From JBGTCD01 sp041749015 (GTDB lineage: Bacteria > Bacteroidota > Bacteroidia > Cytophagales > Cyclobacteriaceae): a DNA stretch of 10,039 bases. Location: assembly GCA_041749015.1 (NCBI GenBank), contig JBGTCD010000147.1:1-10039 (forward strand). The letters run 5' to 3'. The notes beneath the pieces were generated by a model that saw only the letters and a list, made by a program, of their open reading frames with translations, made no database searches and was not told the origin of the DNA. A program made the translations under genes and the position numbers. Positions 1-7,219 of the stretch are shown here, one piece after another (within the stretch, counting starts at the first letter, position 1; the number at the start of each line of letters is the position of its first letter).

Positions 1-1634
1 CTGATTAGTTTTTCAAAAGTGGCAATGGCCTCTTTCACCCGACCTACTGTCGCCAATGCCTCGACATACCAAAAGGCACAAATCAAAAATGTGGTATCAG
101 GCTTTCCAAAATCATCCTTGTGCATATATCTGTAAAATAAGCCTTCAGGGGTCTTCAGTTCCTTCTCAAGGGCCTCCAGGTGCAATTTCGTTTTCCTAGA
201 TTTTGGATCCAGGTAGCCCATGCAGATCAATTGCAGATTGCTTGCATCCATATTTTTGGTGCCGATGGCCTGGGTATAGGCACCCAGCTCCGGGTCATAA
301 CAAGCTTCTATTTTGGCAGTGGCTCTTTTGATAAGGGCTTTGGCTTGCTGCATCATTTTATTATTCCCAAAAGCTTTTCCTATTTTCCATGCAGCCTGTG
401 CACCGGCCCAATGGAACAGGTAGGTATAGCAGTGGTATTGCTCAAGAGTCCGGAATTCCCATAGGCCTGCATCGGGTTCGTCCATAAGCCGGTCAATTTT
501 CTTTAAAAGCTCAAATATAAGGACCAGAGAGCCTTTTTTGACCCCATTGATGTACCGGTCGTCCACATATAGTGGCAGCAGTGCCAGGAGTATTTGTCCA
601 TATACATCATTCTGAATGTGGGTATAGGCCTGGTTGCCAACCCTCACGGGCTGGTTGCCCAGGTATCCTTCTAGGTCCATGATGACCTCCTCTATATTAC
701 TGCCCGCAGTAATGGTGTACAGGGGCTGATACCGCTCCTCCGCAGGGTCTGATACATTGATGATGAAGTTGAAATAATTTTCAAGCTCCTCGAAATGTCC
801 AATATAATTGAAGGCGGCCAAAGTATAATAGGCATCCCTGAGCCAGCAGTACCGATAGTCCCAGTTACGGGTACTGCCCGGAGATTCTGGAAGGCTGGTA
901 GTTCCGGCGGCAATGATGGCTCCGGTATCTTCATATTGGTGGATTTTAAGCACCAGGGCTGACCGAATGATTTGCTTTTGAGCGAAATTGCTCATGGTCA
1001 TGTGCTTGACCCATTTTTGCCAGTAAAGCACCGTTTTTTTAAGAAAATCCTCGCATGTTTCACCTAGCGGGGCCTCCAGAGGCGCACCATAAGTCAGGAC
1101 CATGTACTTAGTGTCGTTTAGATAGACCCACCGGTCTTCCAGAATGAAATTCAAAGGAATATTTGTGGTCAACCTTAAATCCCGCTCCATTCCTAAGAAT
1201 TCAATATGGTTGCTGCCATGATAGGTTTTAGGTGTTACGTTCCCGTAATCTCCTTTAGGCTCGCACAGGATCTTTACCTTAGGGGTTCCCGAAATGGGTT
1301 CTACCTTTCGGATCAGCATGATGGGCTTGAAGTACCTTTCAAACTGGAGGAATCGCGGCGCAAAATCTGTAACCTTGTAGGTGCCACTCTCGGTGGTAAT
1401 CTCGGTGCAAAGCACATTGGTATTTTCTTCGTAATACTGTTGGCTGGTGAATTCAGCTTCTACCGGAAGGATGGAAAACTGTCCACCCTTTTTTTTATCC
1501 AGAAGTCCTCCGAAAATAAAACTGCTGTCAAATCTGGGCCAGCACATCCAGGCAATATTGGTATCTTTTCCGATATGGGCCTGGAAAGCACAATTACCAA
1601 TCAGGCCATAATCATAGGTATGTTTTTGAGTCAT
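1..1634 (-). CDS. GH15 family glycoside hydrolase (glucoamylase/trehalase-like), 3' end cut by window
   Basis: This is an uninterrupted minus-strand reading frame of 544 codons from an ATG at 1634 to the window edge, with no stop reached. GH15 enzymes are inverting glucosidases that release glucose from alpha-glucans or trehalose. The N-terminal part (about residues 1-230) begins YGLIGNCAFQAHI and resembles the beta-rich trehalase-like N-terminal domain. The (alpha/alpha)6 catalytic domain follows, with RNWDYRYCWLRDA at residues 256-268 and EPDAGLWEFR at 386-395. E393 in the latter is the expected general acid. Family members are usually about 600 residues, so roughly 50-60 codons are missing, including the region expected to carry the general base Glu. 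I see no signal peptide, so a cytoplasmic enzyme is likely. Its ATG overlaps the stop of the upstream ROK kinase gene (ATGA), which indicates translational coupling. Family assignment is firm; the substrate (trehalose, maltooligosaccharide or other) is not readable. Confidence 0.9.
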   Translation of the reverse strand, partial: MTQKHTYDYGLIGNCAFQAHIGKDTNIAWMCWPRFDSSFIFGGLLDKKKGGQFSILPVEAEFTSQQYYEENTNVLCTEITTESGTYKVTDFAPRFLQFERYFKPIMLIRKVEPISGTPKVKILCEPKGDYGNVTPKTYHGSNHIEFLGMERDLRLTTNIPLNFILEDRWVYLNDTKYMVLTYGAPLEAPLGETCEDFLKKTVLYWQKWVKHMTMSNFAQKQIIRSALVLKIHQYEDTGAIIAAGTTSLPESPGSTRNWDYRYCWLRDAYYTLAAFNYIGHFEELENYFNFIINVSDPAEERYQPLYTITAGSNIEEVIMDLEGYLGNQPVRVGNQAYTHIQNDVYGQILLALLPLYVDDRYINGVKKGSLVLIFELLKKIDRLMDEPDAGLWEFRTLEQYHCYTYLFHWAGAQAAWKIGKAFGNNKMMQQAKALIKRATAKIEACYDPELGAYTQAIGTKNMDASNLQLICMGYLDPKSRKTKLHLEALEKELKTPEGLFYRYMHKDDFGKPDTTFLICAFWYVEALATVGRVKEAIATFEKLI

Positions 1635-2605
1635 GCGGTCTTCAGGGGATTTTTTTCAAGGTATTTCCATACCAAACTTCCGGCACCAAGTATTGGAGCA
1701 GTTTGATTTTCCAGTTCACTCGGCAGGACTTTCACCCGCCCTTTGAACAAGGGCATCAGGTTAGCTTCTATATGCTTTTTGATAGGATCAATGATCAGGC
1801 TACCGGATTGTGCTAATCCTCCCATAATAAAAATCGCCTCAGGATCAGTATGAACCACGGTATCGGATAGCTTGGTCCCTAAAATTTTACCCGTATACTC
1901 AAAACATTCCTTCGCCACAGGATCATCATTTAATGCGGCCTCAGTGATCATTTTGGTATTGAGATTATCAAAACTAATGCCACGAAGCACGCTAGGCTCC
2001 AGGTGGTCCGCGAGTAATTTATATACCGTGCGGCGGATGCCGGTAGCAGAGGCATAAGTTTCAAGACAACCCCGCTTCCCACAATTACAATACCGACCCA
2101 TTGGGTTAACTAGCGTATGTCCCAGTTCACCTGCAATGCCATGTTTCCCATTGATCAACTCCCCGTTGGCTATAAAGCCACTGCCAAGCCCAGTACCCAG
2201 GGTGATTACAATAAAATCCTTCATATTCTTTGCACCCCCAAAGACCATTTCACCTACTGCGGCTGCATTGGCATCATTGGTGATCACTACGGGAACATCA
2301 AAATACTGCTTGATCATATCTGTCACCGGGATAACGCCCTTCCATTTGAGGTTGGTAGCGGTTTCGATGGTCCCTTTGTGGTAGTTGGCATTGGGGGCTC
2401 CAATGCCAACGCCGATCAATTCCGCCTGACCCGTGATACCCTCCAGGCCCTCTTTTAAATTTTTGCTCAATACTTTTACAAAATCCTCAAAAGTGTCATG
2501 CTCTTGGGTGGGCATTTTTTTTTGATAAAGCACCTCGCCTTTTGCATTGATGATACCATATTTGGTACTGGTACCACCTATATCTATCCCTATCGTAACT
2601 TCCAT
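1631..2605 (-). CDS. ROK-family glucokinase
   Basis: The 324-residue ROK kinase is predicted to phosphorylate glucose with ATP in the cytoplasm. Visible motifs are the phosphate-binding DIGGT at residues 8-12, the catalytic Asp in TNDANAAAVGE (D111), the glycine-rich LGTGLGSGF at 136-144, the sugar-contacting ExGH (E160, H163) and the zinc site CxCGxxGC (C173, C175, C180), with H163 as the probable fourth ligand. A second glycine pair sits at 262-263. There is no N-terminal helix-turn-helix, so it is an enzyme and not a ROK repressor. The ATG at 2605 gives the DIGGT motif its usual distance from the N-terminus. The gene lies between pfkA upstream (96-bp gap) and the GH15 glucosidase downstream (4-bp ATGA overlap), which favours glucose as substrate. 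ManNAc, GlcNAc or fructose kinase activity cannot be excluded from sequence alone. Confidence 0.88.
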   Translation of the reverse strand: MEVTIGIDIGGTSTKYGIINAKGEVLYQKKMPTQEHDTFEDFVKVLSKNLKEGLEGITGQAELIGVGIGAPNANYHKGTIETATNLKWKGVIPVTDMIKQYFDVPVVITNDANAAAVGEMVFGGAKNMKDFIVITLGTGLGSGFIANGELINGKHGIAGELGHTLVNPMGRYCNCGKRGCLETYASATGIRRTVYKLLADHLEPSVLRGISFDNLNTKMITEAALNDDPVAKECFEYTGKILGTKLSDTVVHTDPEAIFIMGGLAQSGSLIIDPIKKHIEANLMPLFKGRVKVLPSELENQTAPILGAGSLVWKYLEKNPLKTA

Positions 2606-2701
2606 GGTCTTTATTTAATATCCTGATCTAACTTAACTGCCTGTATTACTTTCAAAACATTTATCTGGGTGAACTAAGTGCCATAAAAATAACTGTTACC
2701 T

Positions 2702-3694
2702 TTAGATAGCCAGGATTTTTGCTATCCTGAGGTCATTAGGGTCTATGGATACTTTGCCTTTGGCGATTACATCAAAGTCATTGTACACCACATGATTATT
2801 TTGCAACCCAACCATAACATCTTTTTTACCATTAATCGCAGCCTCTACTGCTGCTACCCCTAATTTACTTGCCAATACCCTATCAAAATAAGTCGGTGCC
2901 CCGCCTCTTTGCACATGGCCAAGGATGGTGACTTTGGTATCATAGGCGCTAAACCTTTCTTTTACCTGTCTCGCTATTTCCATAGCACCGCCACTTTTAC
3001 CACCTTCGGCTACTACTACCAGGCTTGAAGATTTATTGGCTTTAGCAGTTAAATCCAGTTTTGCAATGATCTCATCGATGCTGGTCATTTCTTCCGGAAT
3101 TAAAATTTCTACCGCACCTCCGGCAATCCCGCTGTTGATAGCGATAAAACCTGAATCCCTGCCCATAACCTCTATAAAGAAAAGGCGGTTATGGGAAAGT
3201 GCCGTGTCCCTGATCTTGTCAATAGCCTCTACTGCGGTATTGGTAGCTGTATCATAACCAATGGTGTAATCGGTACCTGGCAGGTCATTATCGATGGTTC
3301 CCGGCAGGCAAATGGTGGGCATTTTAAACTCCTCATAAAATATATGGGCACCGGCGAAAGTGCCATCGCCACCAATAGCAATGAGGGCATCAATTTTCTT
3401 TTCCTTGAGATTCTCAAAAGCTTGTTTCCTACCTTCAGCTGTCCTGAAATCAGCACTCCTGGCAGACTTGAGAATGGTGCCACCCCTTTGAATAATATTA
3501 CTGACTGATCGGGCGTGCAGTTTTTTGATGTCATTCTCGATCATTCCCTGGTACCCCCTAAAGATACCAAATACCTCCTTTTCGTAATAAATGCAGGTAC
3601 GGACCACCGCCCGGATAGCTGCGTTCATGCCGGGGGCATCACCACCAGAAGTGAAGACGCCTATTCTATTGATTTCAGCACTCATTTCAGACAT
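2702..3694 (-). CDS. pfkA: ATP-dependent 6-phosphofructokinase
   Basis: The enzyme converts fructose 6-phosphate and ATP to fructose 1,6-bisphosphate, the committed step of glycolysis. Numbered from the chosen ATG (330 residues), it shows the N-terminal GVFTSGGDAPGMNAAIR, GGDGT at 108-112, PGTIDND at 131-137 with catalytic D135, MGRDSGF near 177-183, and GHVQRGG in the C-terminal half. GGDG, not GGDD, points to ATP and not pyrophosphate as phosphoryl donor. The open frame extends upstream to an ATG at 3742, but that extension adds 16 unconserved residues and contains the best Bacteroidota-type promoter match in the window, so I place the start at 3694. An ATG at 3685 is also possible and would give 327 residues, closer to the usual length of about 320. 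It is transcribed away from the Nudix-type regulator gene and followed by the glucokinase and GH15 genes in the same direction. Confidence 0.93.
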   Translation of the reverse strand: MSEMSAEINRIGVFTSGGDAPGMNAAIRAVVRTCIYYEKEVFGIFRGYQGMIENDIKKLHARSVSNIIQRGGTILKSARSADFRTAEGRKQAFENLKEKKIDALIAIGGDGTFAGAHIFYEEFKMPTICLPGTIDNDLPGTDYTIGYDTATNTAVEAIDKIRDTALSHNRLFFIEVMGRDSGFIAINSGIAGGAVEILIPEEMTSIDEIIAKLDLTAKANKSSSLVVVAEGGKSGGAMEIARQVKERFSAYDTKVTILGHVQRGGAPTYFDRVLASKLGVAAVEAAINGKKDVMVGLQNNHVVYNDFDVIAKGKVSIDPNDLRIAKILAI

Positions 3695-3705
3695 TAATTT
3701 TTTAA

Positions 3706-3737
3706 TTTGAGTAAAGTTAGTGTAATTGATACACTTA
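3706..3737 (+). promoter_or_regulatory. Weak promoter candidate for the NrtR-like regulator gene
   Basis: On the plus strand TTTG (3706-3709) is followed after 20 bp by TACACTTA (3730-3737), a partial fit to TAnnTTTG. A start near 3744 would leave a leader of about 9 bases before the ATG at 3753. It overlaps the pfkA promoter candidate almost completely. The -7 element is imperfect, so support is modest. Confidence 0.28.
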
Positions 3738-3744
3738 GTCAAAA
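3712..3744 (-). promoter_or_regulatory. Candidate Bacteroidota-type promoter for pfkA
   Basis: Read on the minus strand, TTTTG (3744-3740) is followed after exactly 20 bp by TAACTTTA (3719-3712). The Bacteroidota consensus is TTTG, 19-21 bp, TAnnTTTG, so only the last base of the -7 element differs. Transcription would start near 3705, about 11 bases before the ATG at 3694. This is a sequence match, not a mapped start. Confidence 0.5.
3719..3735. promoter_or_regulatory. Palindromic operator candidate between pfkA and the NrtR-like regulator
   Basis: AGTGTA (3719-3724), a 5-bp spacer ATTGA, then TACACT (3730-3735) form a perfect 6-bp inverted repeat. Adding T3717/A3737 makes a 21-bp site with one mismatched pair (T3718/T3736). 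It lies between the -33 and -7 elements proposed for pfkA and covers the -7 element proposed for the regulator. This is where an autoregulating, pfkA-controlling repressor would bind. The binding protein is inferred from position only. Confidence 0.5.
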
Positions 3745-3752
3745 TTTAGCGT

Positions 3753-4496
3753 ATGAGCGGCCAAATTACAAATAAACCTCTGGTAAATCCTCATGTGTCT
3801 GTGGATTGTGTAATCTTTGGTTTTGATGGCAAGGATTTGCAGGTACTGATTATAGCCCGTGATGAAAAGTTCAAGGACCTCGCCCCAAGTCTACCCGGGG
3901 ATTTGATCAGAGAAGATGAGGATTTGGATGAAGCTGCCAATAGGGTGCTGTTTGAATTGACCGGGATTAAAGATATTTTTCTTGAGCAGTTTAGGGCATT
4001 TGGAGCCCCTGATAGGATCAGCAATCCAGCAGATGCTGAATGGGTGCGCGCTGTAAGGTCCGAACCCGATGCCCGGGTCATTACCATTGGATATTTCGCC
4101 CTGGTGCGAACAGACTATGTACACCCAAGCCCTTCATCTTTTGCAAAAAAGGCAGTTTGGGTGCCAATTAAAGAGGTGGGGACTTTGGCCTTTGATCATA
4201 ACCGCATACTCCAGGAGGGCAGGAAGGCTCTAAGGAAGAAATTGCAATCAAGGCCCCTGGGTATGGTACTCCTACCAAAGAAATTTACCTTAAGAGCTCT
4301 TCAGGAATTGTATGAAGCCATCCTTGGCAAAACCCTGGATAAAAGAAATTTTAGGAGGAAAATACTCAAATCAGGCATTTTAGAGCCCTTGGAAATAAAA
4401 GAAAAAGGGGTGCCCTATAAACCAGCCAGGTATTACCAATTCAATAAAGTCGCCTATGAAAACTTCCCCGAAAATGAGTTTTATTTTGTAAATTAA
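3753..4496 (+). CDS. Nudix-related transcriptional regulator (NrtR/AraR type)
   Basis: The 247-residue protein has an N-terminal Nudix-fold domain (about 12-145) and a C-terminal winged helix-turn-helix (about 165-235). In the Nudix box the segment from G49 keeps the general outline (PGDLIREDED, then LDEAANR), but the catalytic core reads RVLFELTG at 64-71 where active Nudix enzymes have RELxEETG. Two of the metal-binding glutamates are therefore absent and hydrolysis is unlikely. The C-terminal domain has the family signature FTLRALQELYEAILGK followed by DKRNFRRKI and a PARYYQF ending. Known relatives bind a nucleotide or sugar ligand in the Nudix domain: NrtR senses ADP-ribose for NAD genes, and AraR controls arabinose genes in Bacteroides. 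Here the gene diverges from a pfkA-glucokinase-glucosidase cluster with a palindrome in between, so control of sugar catabolism is inferred. The ligand is unknown. Confidence 0.85.
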   Translation: MSGQITNKPLVNPHVSVDCVIFGFDGKDLQVLIIARDEKFKDLAPSLPGDLIREDEDLDEAANRVLFELTGIKDIFLEQFRAFGAPDRISNPADAEWVRAVRSEPDARVITIGYFALVRTDYVHPSPSSFAKKAVWVPIKEVGTLAFDHNRILQEGRKALRKKLQSRPLGMVLLPKKFTLRALQELYEAILGKTLDKRNFRRKILKSGILEPLEIKEKGVPYKPARYYQFNKVAYENFPENEFYFVN

Positions 4497-4516
4497 AATC
4501 CCCATGCAACCATTTA

Positions 4517-4549
4517 ATTGGTATTGGCATCTTAGGCTATATAACCTTA
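4517..4549 (+). promoter_or_regulatory. Weak promoter candidate for the secreted two-repeat protein gene
   Basis: ATTG (4517-4520) is followed after 21 bp by TAACCTTA (4542-4549), a partial match to the Bacteroidota -33/-7 pattern. A start near 4555 would precede the ATG at 4564 but lie inside the longer open frame beginning at 4504. It mildly supports the shorter start. Confidence 0.2.
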
Positions 4550-4563
4550 AACTATTTCAAACT

Positions 4564-5271
4564 ATGATGAAGGCTGTTTTTATTTTCCAAATACTACTCT
4601 TTTCTTGTGTTTGTAGCTTTTCCCAGGGGTTATTTAAAAATCAGGTTTTGCTGGAAATCCAAGAGGAGGGGTACCATTTGATTGTGGAGGAGGGGCCTGC
4701 TATCGGTAAAGTGATATCTGAATCATCTTACGGGCCTCACATGGTTCAAATGTCAGGAAGTCTGGAAGAAATCCTGGAGTTTTTCTTCCCGGAATTCGTT
4801 TTTTATGTTTCATATTCTAATTTGAACTCAAGCTATGACATCACTTTGCGTCACGAAGGATATAAACGCGATGAGGCCTTAATGAAAAAGGTATTAACCG
4901 AAATAGGGCGGGAACTCAATCTTGATATAGAAAAGAAAATAGTGATCCAGCCATTTTATTGCTTGAAGATTGAAGATCCCACAAAGCTAAAAACACACCA
5001 TTCAGTAGTCCCATCTAAAGGGGTTTATAGTAAGAAGAAAATAAACTTTAATAAAATGAATCTGGAGGGATATACTATCGAAAAGCTTGCCGAGAGTCTC
5101 AATGAAGAAACCGACTACAAATTTTGGTCAAAATATGAATGGTCAGGTGACCAACACTATGATATTACCCTCAATATTTCTGACCATCATACAATAGCTG
5201 ATTCATTAAATGATGCAGGCATTCATATGTATGGCTGTGAGAAGAATGTCCCGGTAATTTTCATCAAATAG
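4564..5271 (+). CDS. Secreted protein with two DUF3738/TIGR03435-like repeats, function unknown
   Basis: I do not recognise a functional family with certainty. The start at 4564 (or 4567) gives a clean signal peptide, MMKAVFIFQILLFSCVCSFSQ, with cleavage expected near residues 20-21. An in-frame ATG at 4504 would put 20 polar and aromatic residues before it. The mature protein (235 residues with the signal) consists of two related halves. Each has a short helix-like segment (MSGSLEEILEF at 63, MNLEGYTIEKLAESL at 165), a tyrosine-rich stretch, the motif YDITL (91-95 and 199-203), a helix ending in LNL or AGI, and a final strand (FYCLKIED, VPVIFIK). This order of strand, helix and strand, with 'KL' after the first half, resembles DUF3738 (TIGR03435), found in Acidobacteria and Bacteroidota, sometimes attached to thioredoxin-like proteins. 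No catalytic residues are evident. It converges on the outer-membrane protein gene, 38 bp away. Confidence 0.7.
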   Translation: MMKAVFIFQILLFSCVCSFSQGLFKNQVLLEIQEEGYHLIVEEGPAIGKVISESSYGPHMVQMSGSLEEILEFFFPEFVFYVSYSNLNSSYDITLRHEGYKRDEALMKKVLTEIGRELNLDIEKKIVIQPFYCLKIEDPTKLKTHHSVVPSKGVYSKKKINFNKMNLEGYTIEKLAESLNEETDYKFWSKYEWSGDQHYDITLNISDHHTIADSLNDAGIHMYGCEKNVPVIFIK

Positions 5272-5309
5272 AGCATAGGCAAAGTGATGCTATTATTGAA
5301 ACAAGTTAT

Positions 5310-5942
5310 TTAATTTAAAATATAGCCAATAGAAATTTGTAAGTATAAATTATTCTCTCGGAAATTAGGAATCGGCATTTCAGTATCAATATTACTGGCT
5401 CCATAATAAAACCTTGCGTCTAATAATAGCTTTTCCGATATTGGATTACTGCCACCTAATACCAGTCCAAAATCTGTATTGGTATACCCTTCACTGAAAC
5501 CAATTGAATTACCGCCAGCAGCTACCCTCCCCCCGAGAAAAAAACCTACTTGCGGTCCTAAGTATATTTTACCCATATATCCAAGATCAAATTTCAACAA
5601 GGCTGGCAGCGTGATATAATGCAAGCCGATGTTAACATTAGAATTAAAACCTGAAAAACCTCCTCCAATACTATTGAACATAATTTCGGTTGCGAAATTG
5701 ACAGTCTTTGATGAATTGGTTTCCAAAAATAAACCACCTGCGAGCCCAAATTTTGGTTCTGACATTTCTATTTCAGAGCCATCGGTTAATCGTAGCCATG
5801 AAATATTGAACCCAGCCTTGATTCCGATGTTTAATTTGGATTCATAACCAGAGCCACCTTCGCCAGTTTCACGAAAATATTGCGCATAAACGATAGAATT
5901 GCCTAGTATAGAAATTATTACGGCTACTAAAAAGGTTTTCAT
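5310..5942 (-). CDS. PorT-family outer-membrane beta-barrel protein
   Basis: The 210-residue protein has a signal peptide (MKTFLVAVIISILGNSIVYA, then QYF) and a mature part built of alternating amphipathic strands. It includes LNIGIKAGFNISWL, GLAGGLFLET, LHYITLPALLKFDLGY and KIYLGPQVGFFLGGR, and it ends in ISIGYILN. The ITLPALLKF...YLGPQVGF pattern is typical of the 'outer membrane beta-barrel' PorT-like proteins of Bacteroidota, which are predicted to form eight-strand barrels in the outer membrane. No plug, lipobox or peptidoglycan-binding domain is present. Members of this family are numerous and mostly uncharacterised, so I assign no substrate. The AT-rich 86 bp upstream (5943-6028) separates it from lhgO and probably holds its promoter, though I found no good -33/-7 match there. 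Confidence 0.85.
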   Translation of the reverse strand: MKTFLVAVIISILGNSIVYAQYFRETGEGGSGYESKLNIGIKAGFNISWLRLTDGSEIEMSEPKFGLAGGLFLETNSSKTVNFATEIMFNSIGGGFSGFNSNVNIGLHYITLPALLKFDLGYMGKIYLGPQVGFFLGGRVAAGGNSIGFSEGYTNTDFGLVLGGSNPISEKLLLDARFYYGASNIDTEMPIPNFRENNLYLQISIGYILN

Positions 5943-6028
5943 ATTTTAAAAGGTTGATGAATGAACCCTTAATAATAAGAAAATTTTAATATAAAATTAC
6001 TCATGGGTCATTAAATTAATAGTATAAT

Positions 6029-7216
6029 TTAAACTCTTCCTGCTATTTCATCGCCGATTGCAAGAGATGAGGTGGCAGCGGGGGAGGGGGCATTAAGCAC
6101 ATGGATCAGGCGCTCTTCCTGAAGAATGTAAAAATCATCTAATAGTCCTCCATTTTTGTCACAGGCCTGAGCTCTGACACCTGCGCCGCCATGAATCAGA
6201 TCCTCCTTGCGAATCTCCGGAATTAGCTCCTGCAGGGCTTTGGTAAATGCTGATTTGGAAAATGACCGGTACATTTCACCCATGCCCGTTTTCCAGTATT
6301 TTCCTGCGACTTTCCTAAATCCTGGCCACATAAAAGTAGCCCCCAATTCCCTTAAATTAATTTGAGATTTTTTATATCCTTCCCTCCGGAAGGCTAGAAC
6401 GGCATTAGGTCCTGCTTCGATCCCACCACCAATCATTCTGGTAAAATGAACTCCCAAAAATGGGAAGTTAGGATCAGGCACCGGATAAATAAGATTTTTG
6501 ACAAGATGCTCCCGGTCAGGCTTAAGCTTAAAATATTCCCCTCTGAATGGTACGATCCTTACGCTGAGTTTTTTATGAGTAAGGGCGGCAATTCTATCGG
6601 AGTACAATCCAGCACAATTGATCAAAAGCCCGCATTCATAGGTTTTTGCACTGGTGACCACAGTAAGATAGGTATTGCTTAATCTGATATCTATTAGAGG
6701 AGCTCCATACTCAATCCTGCCACCCATTTTTATAAATAAATCAGCATACTTTTCGGCCACCACTTTATAATCAACAATCCCGGTTTGCGGCACCCAAAGT
6801 CCTCCCAAACCTGCTACATTAGGTTCATATTCTTTTAATTCAGCCGCCTCAAGAGATTTGATGCCCTTCAGCCCATTGGCAATTCCCCGTTCTTTGAGCA
6901 TCTCGAGCTGCGGTAGTTGTGCCGGTCTGGTTGCCACTACGATCTTGCCACAAATTTCATAGGGAACCTCATGCATTTCGCAAAACCGGACCAATTGCTC
7001 ATAGCCATTGACACAGTTTACTGCTTTCAAACTGCCAGGCTTATAATAAAGACCGGAATGGATCACGCCACTGTTATGGCCGGTTTGGTGCTGGGCTACA
7101 CCCATTTCCTTCTCGATGATGGTGATGGATTTATTCGGGTATCGCTCTTTTAACTTTAAGGCTATAGCAAGGCCTACAATTCCGGCACCTGCAATGATGA
7201 TATCGCTGGTCTTCAT
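6029..7216 (-). CDS. lhgO: L-2-hydroxyglutarate dehydrogenase/oxidase (FAD-dependent)
   Basis: The 395-residue flavoprotein is predicted to oxidise L-2-hydroxyglutarate to 2-oxoglutarate, a metabolite-repair step or part of glutarate catabolism, passing electrons to quinones or oxygen. It has the Rossmann FAD motif GAGIVG at 10-15 with E35 at the end of the second strand, the family signature HQTGHNSGVIHSGLYYKPGS at 43-62, NCAGLYSD at 200-207, and the C-terminal FAD-contact region GGAGVRAQA (343-351) and NAPSPAATSSLAIG (375-388). Length and motifs agree with LhgO (YgaF) and with human L2HGDH along the whole protein. It starts 3 bp after the aminotransferase stop codon, so it is very likely the last gene of an operon with that gene and the sulfotransferase-like gene. 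No glutarate hydroxylase (GlaH/CsiD) gene is in the window, so repair is the more likely role. Confidence 0.93.
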   Translation of the reverse strand: MKTSDIIIAGAGIVGLAIALKLKERYPNKSITIIEKEMGVAQHQTGHNSGVIHSGLYYKPGSLKAVNCVNGYEQLVRFCEMHEVPYEICGKIVVATRPAQLPQLEMLKERGIANGLKGIKSLEAAELKEYEPNVAGLGGLWVPQTGIVDYKVVAEKYADLFIKMGGRIEYGAPLIDIRLSNTYLTVVTSAKTYECGLLINCAGLYSDRIAALTHKKLSVRIVPFRGEYFKLKPDREHLVKNLIYPVPDPNFPFLGVHFTRMIGGGIEAGPNAVLAFRREGYKKSQINLRELGATFMWPGFRKVAGKYWKTGMGEMYRSFSKSAFTKALQELIPEIRKEDLIHGGAGVRAQACDKNGGLLDDFYILQEERLIHVLNAPSPAATSSLAIGDEIAGRV

Positions 7217-7219
7217 GTT

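Noticed and set aside
1206..1706. Plus-strand open frame of 166 codons
   Set aside because: It is opposite the GH15 gene and the end of the kinase gene, both with clear family motifs, and its own translation shows no recognisable pattern.
2117..2458. Plus-strand open frame of 113 codons inside the glucokinase gene
   Set aside because: A shadow of the ROK gene, whose zinc and catalytic motifs lie on the other strand.
2640..2680. Promoter-like TTTTG and TAAGTTAG upstream of the glucokinase gene
   Set aside because: The spacer is 17 bp, shorter than the 19-21 bp usual for the Bacteroidota pattern; the gene may simply be read from the pfkA promoter.
5272..5291. AGCAT/ATGCT inverted repeat between the convergent genes, possible terminator
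   Set aside because: The stem is only 5 bp with a 10-base loop and no T-run follows on either strand; too weak to call.
5982..5998. AATTTTA-ATA-TAAAATT perfect inverted repeat between lhgO and the outer-membrane protein gene
   Set aside because: Made only of A and T in an AT-rich gap, so it is likely by chance and would not form a stable terminator.
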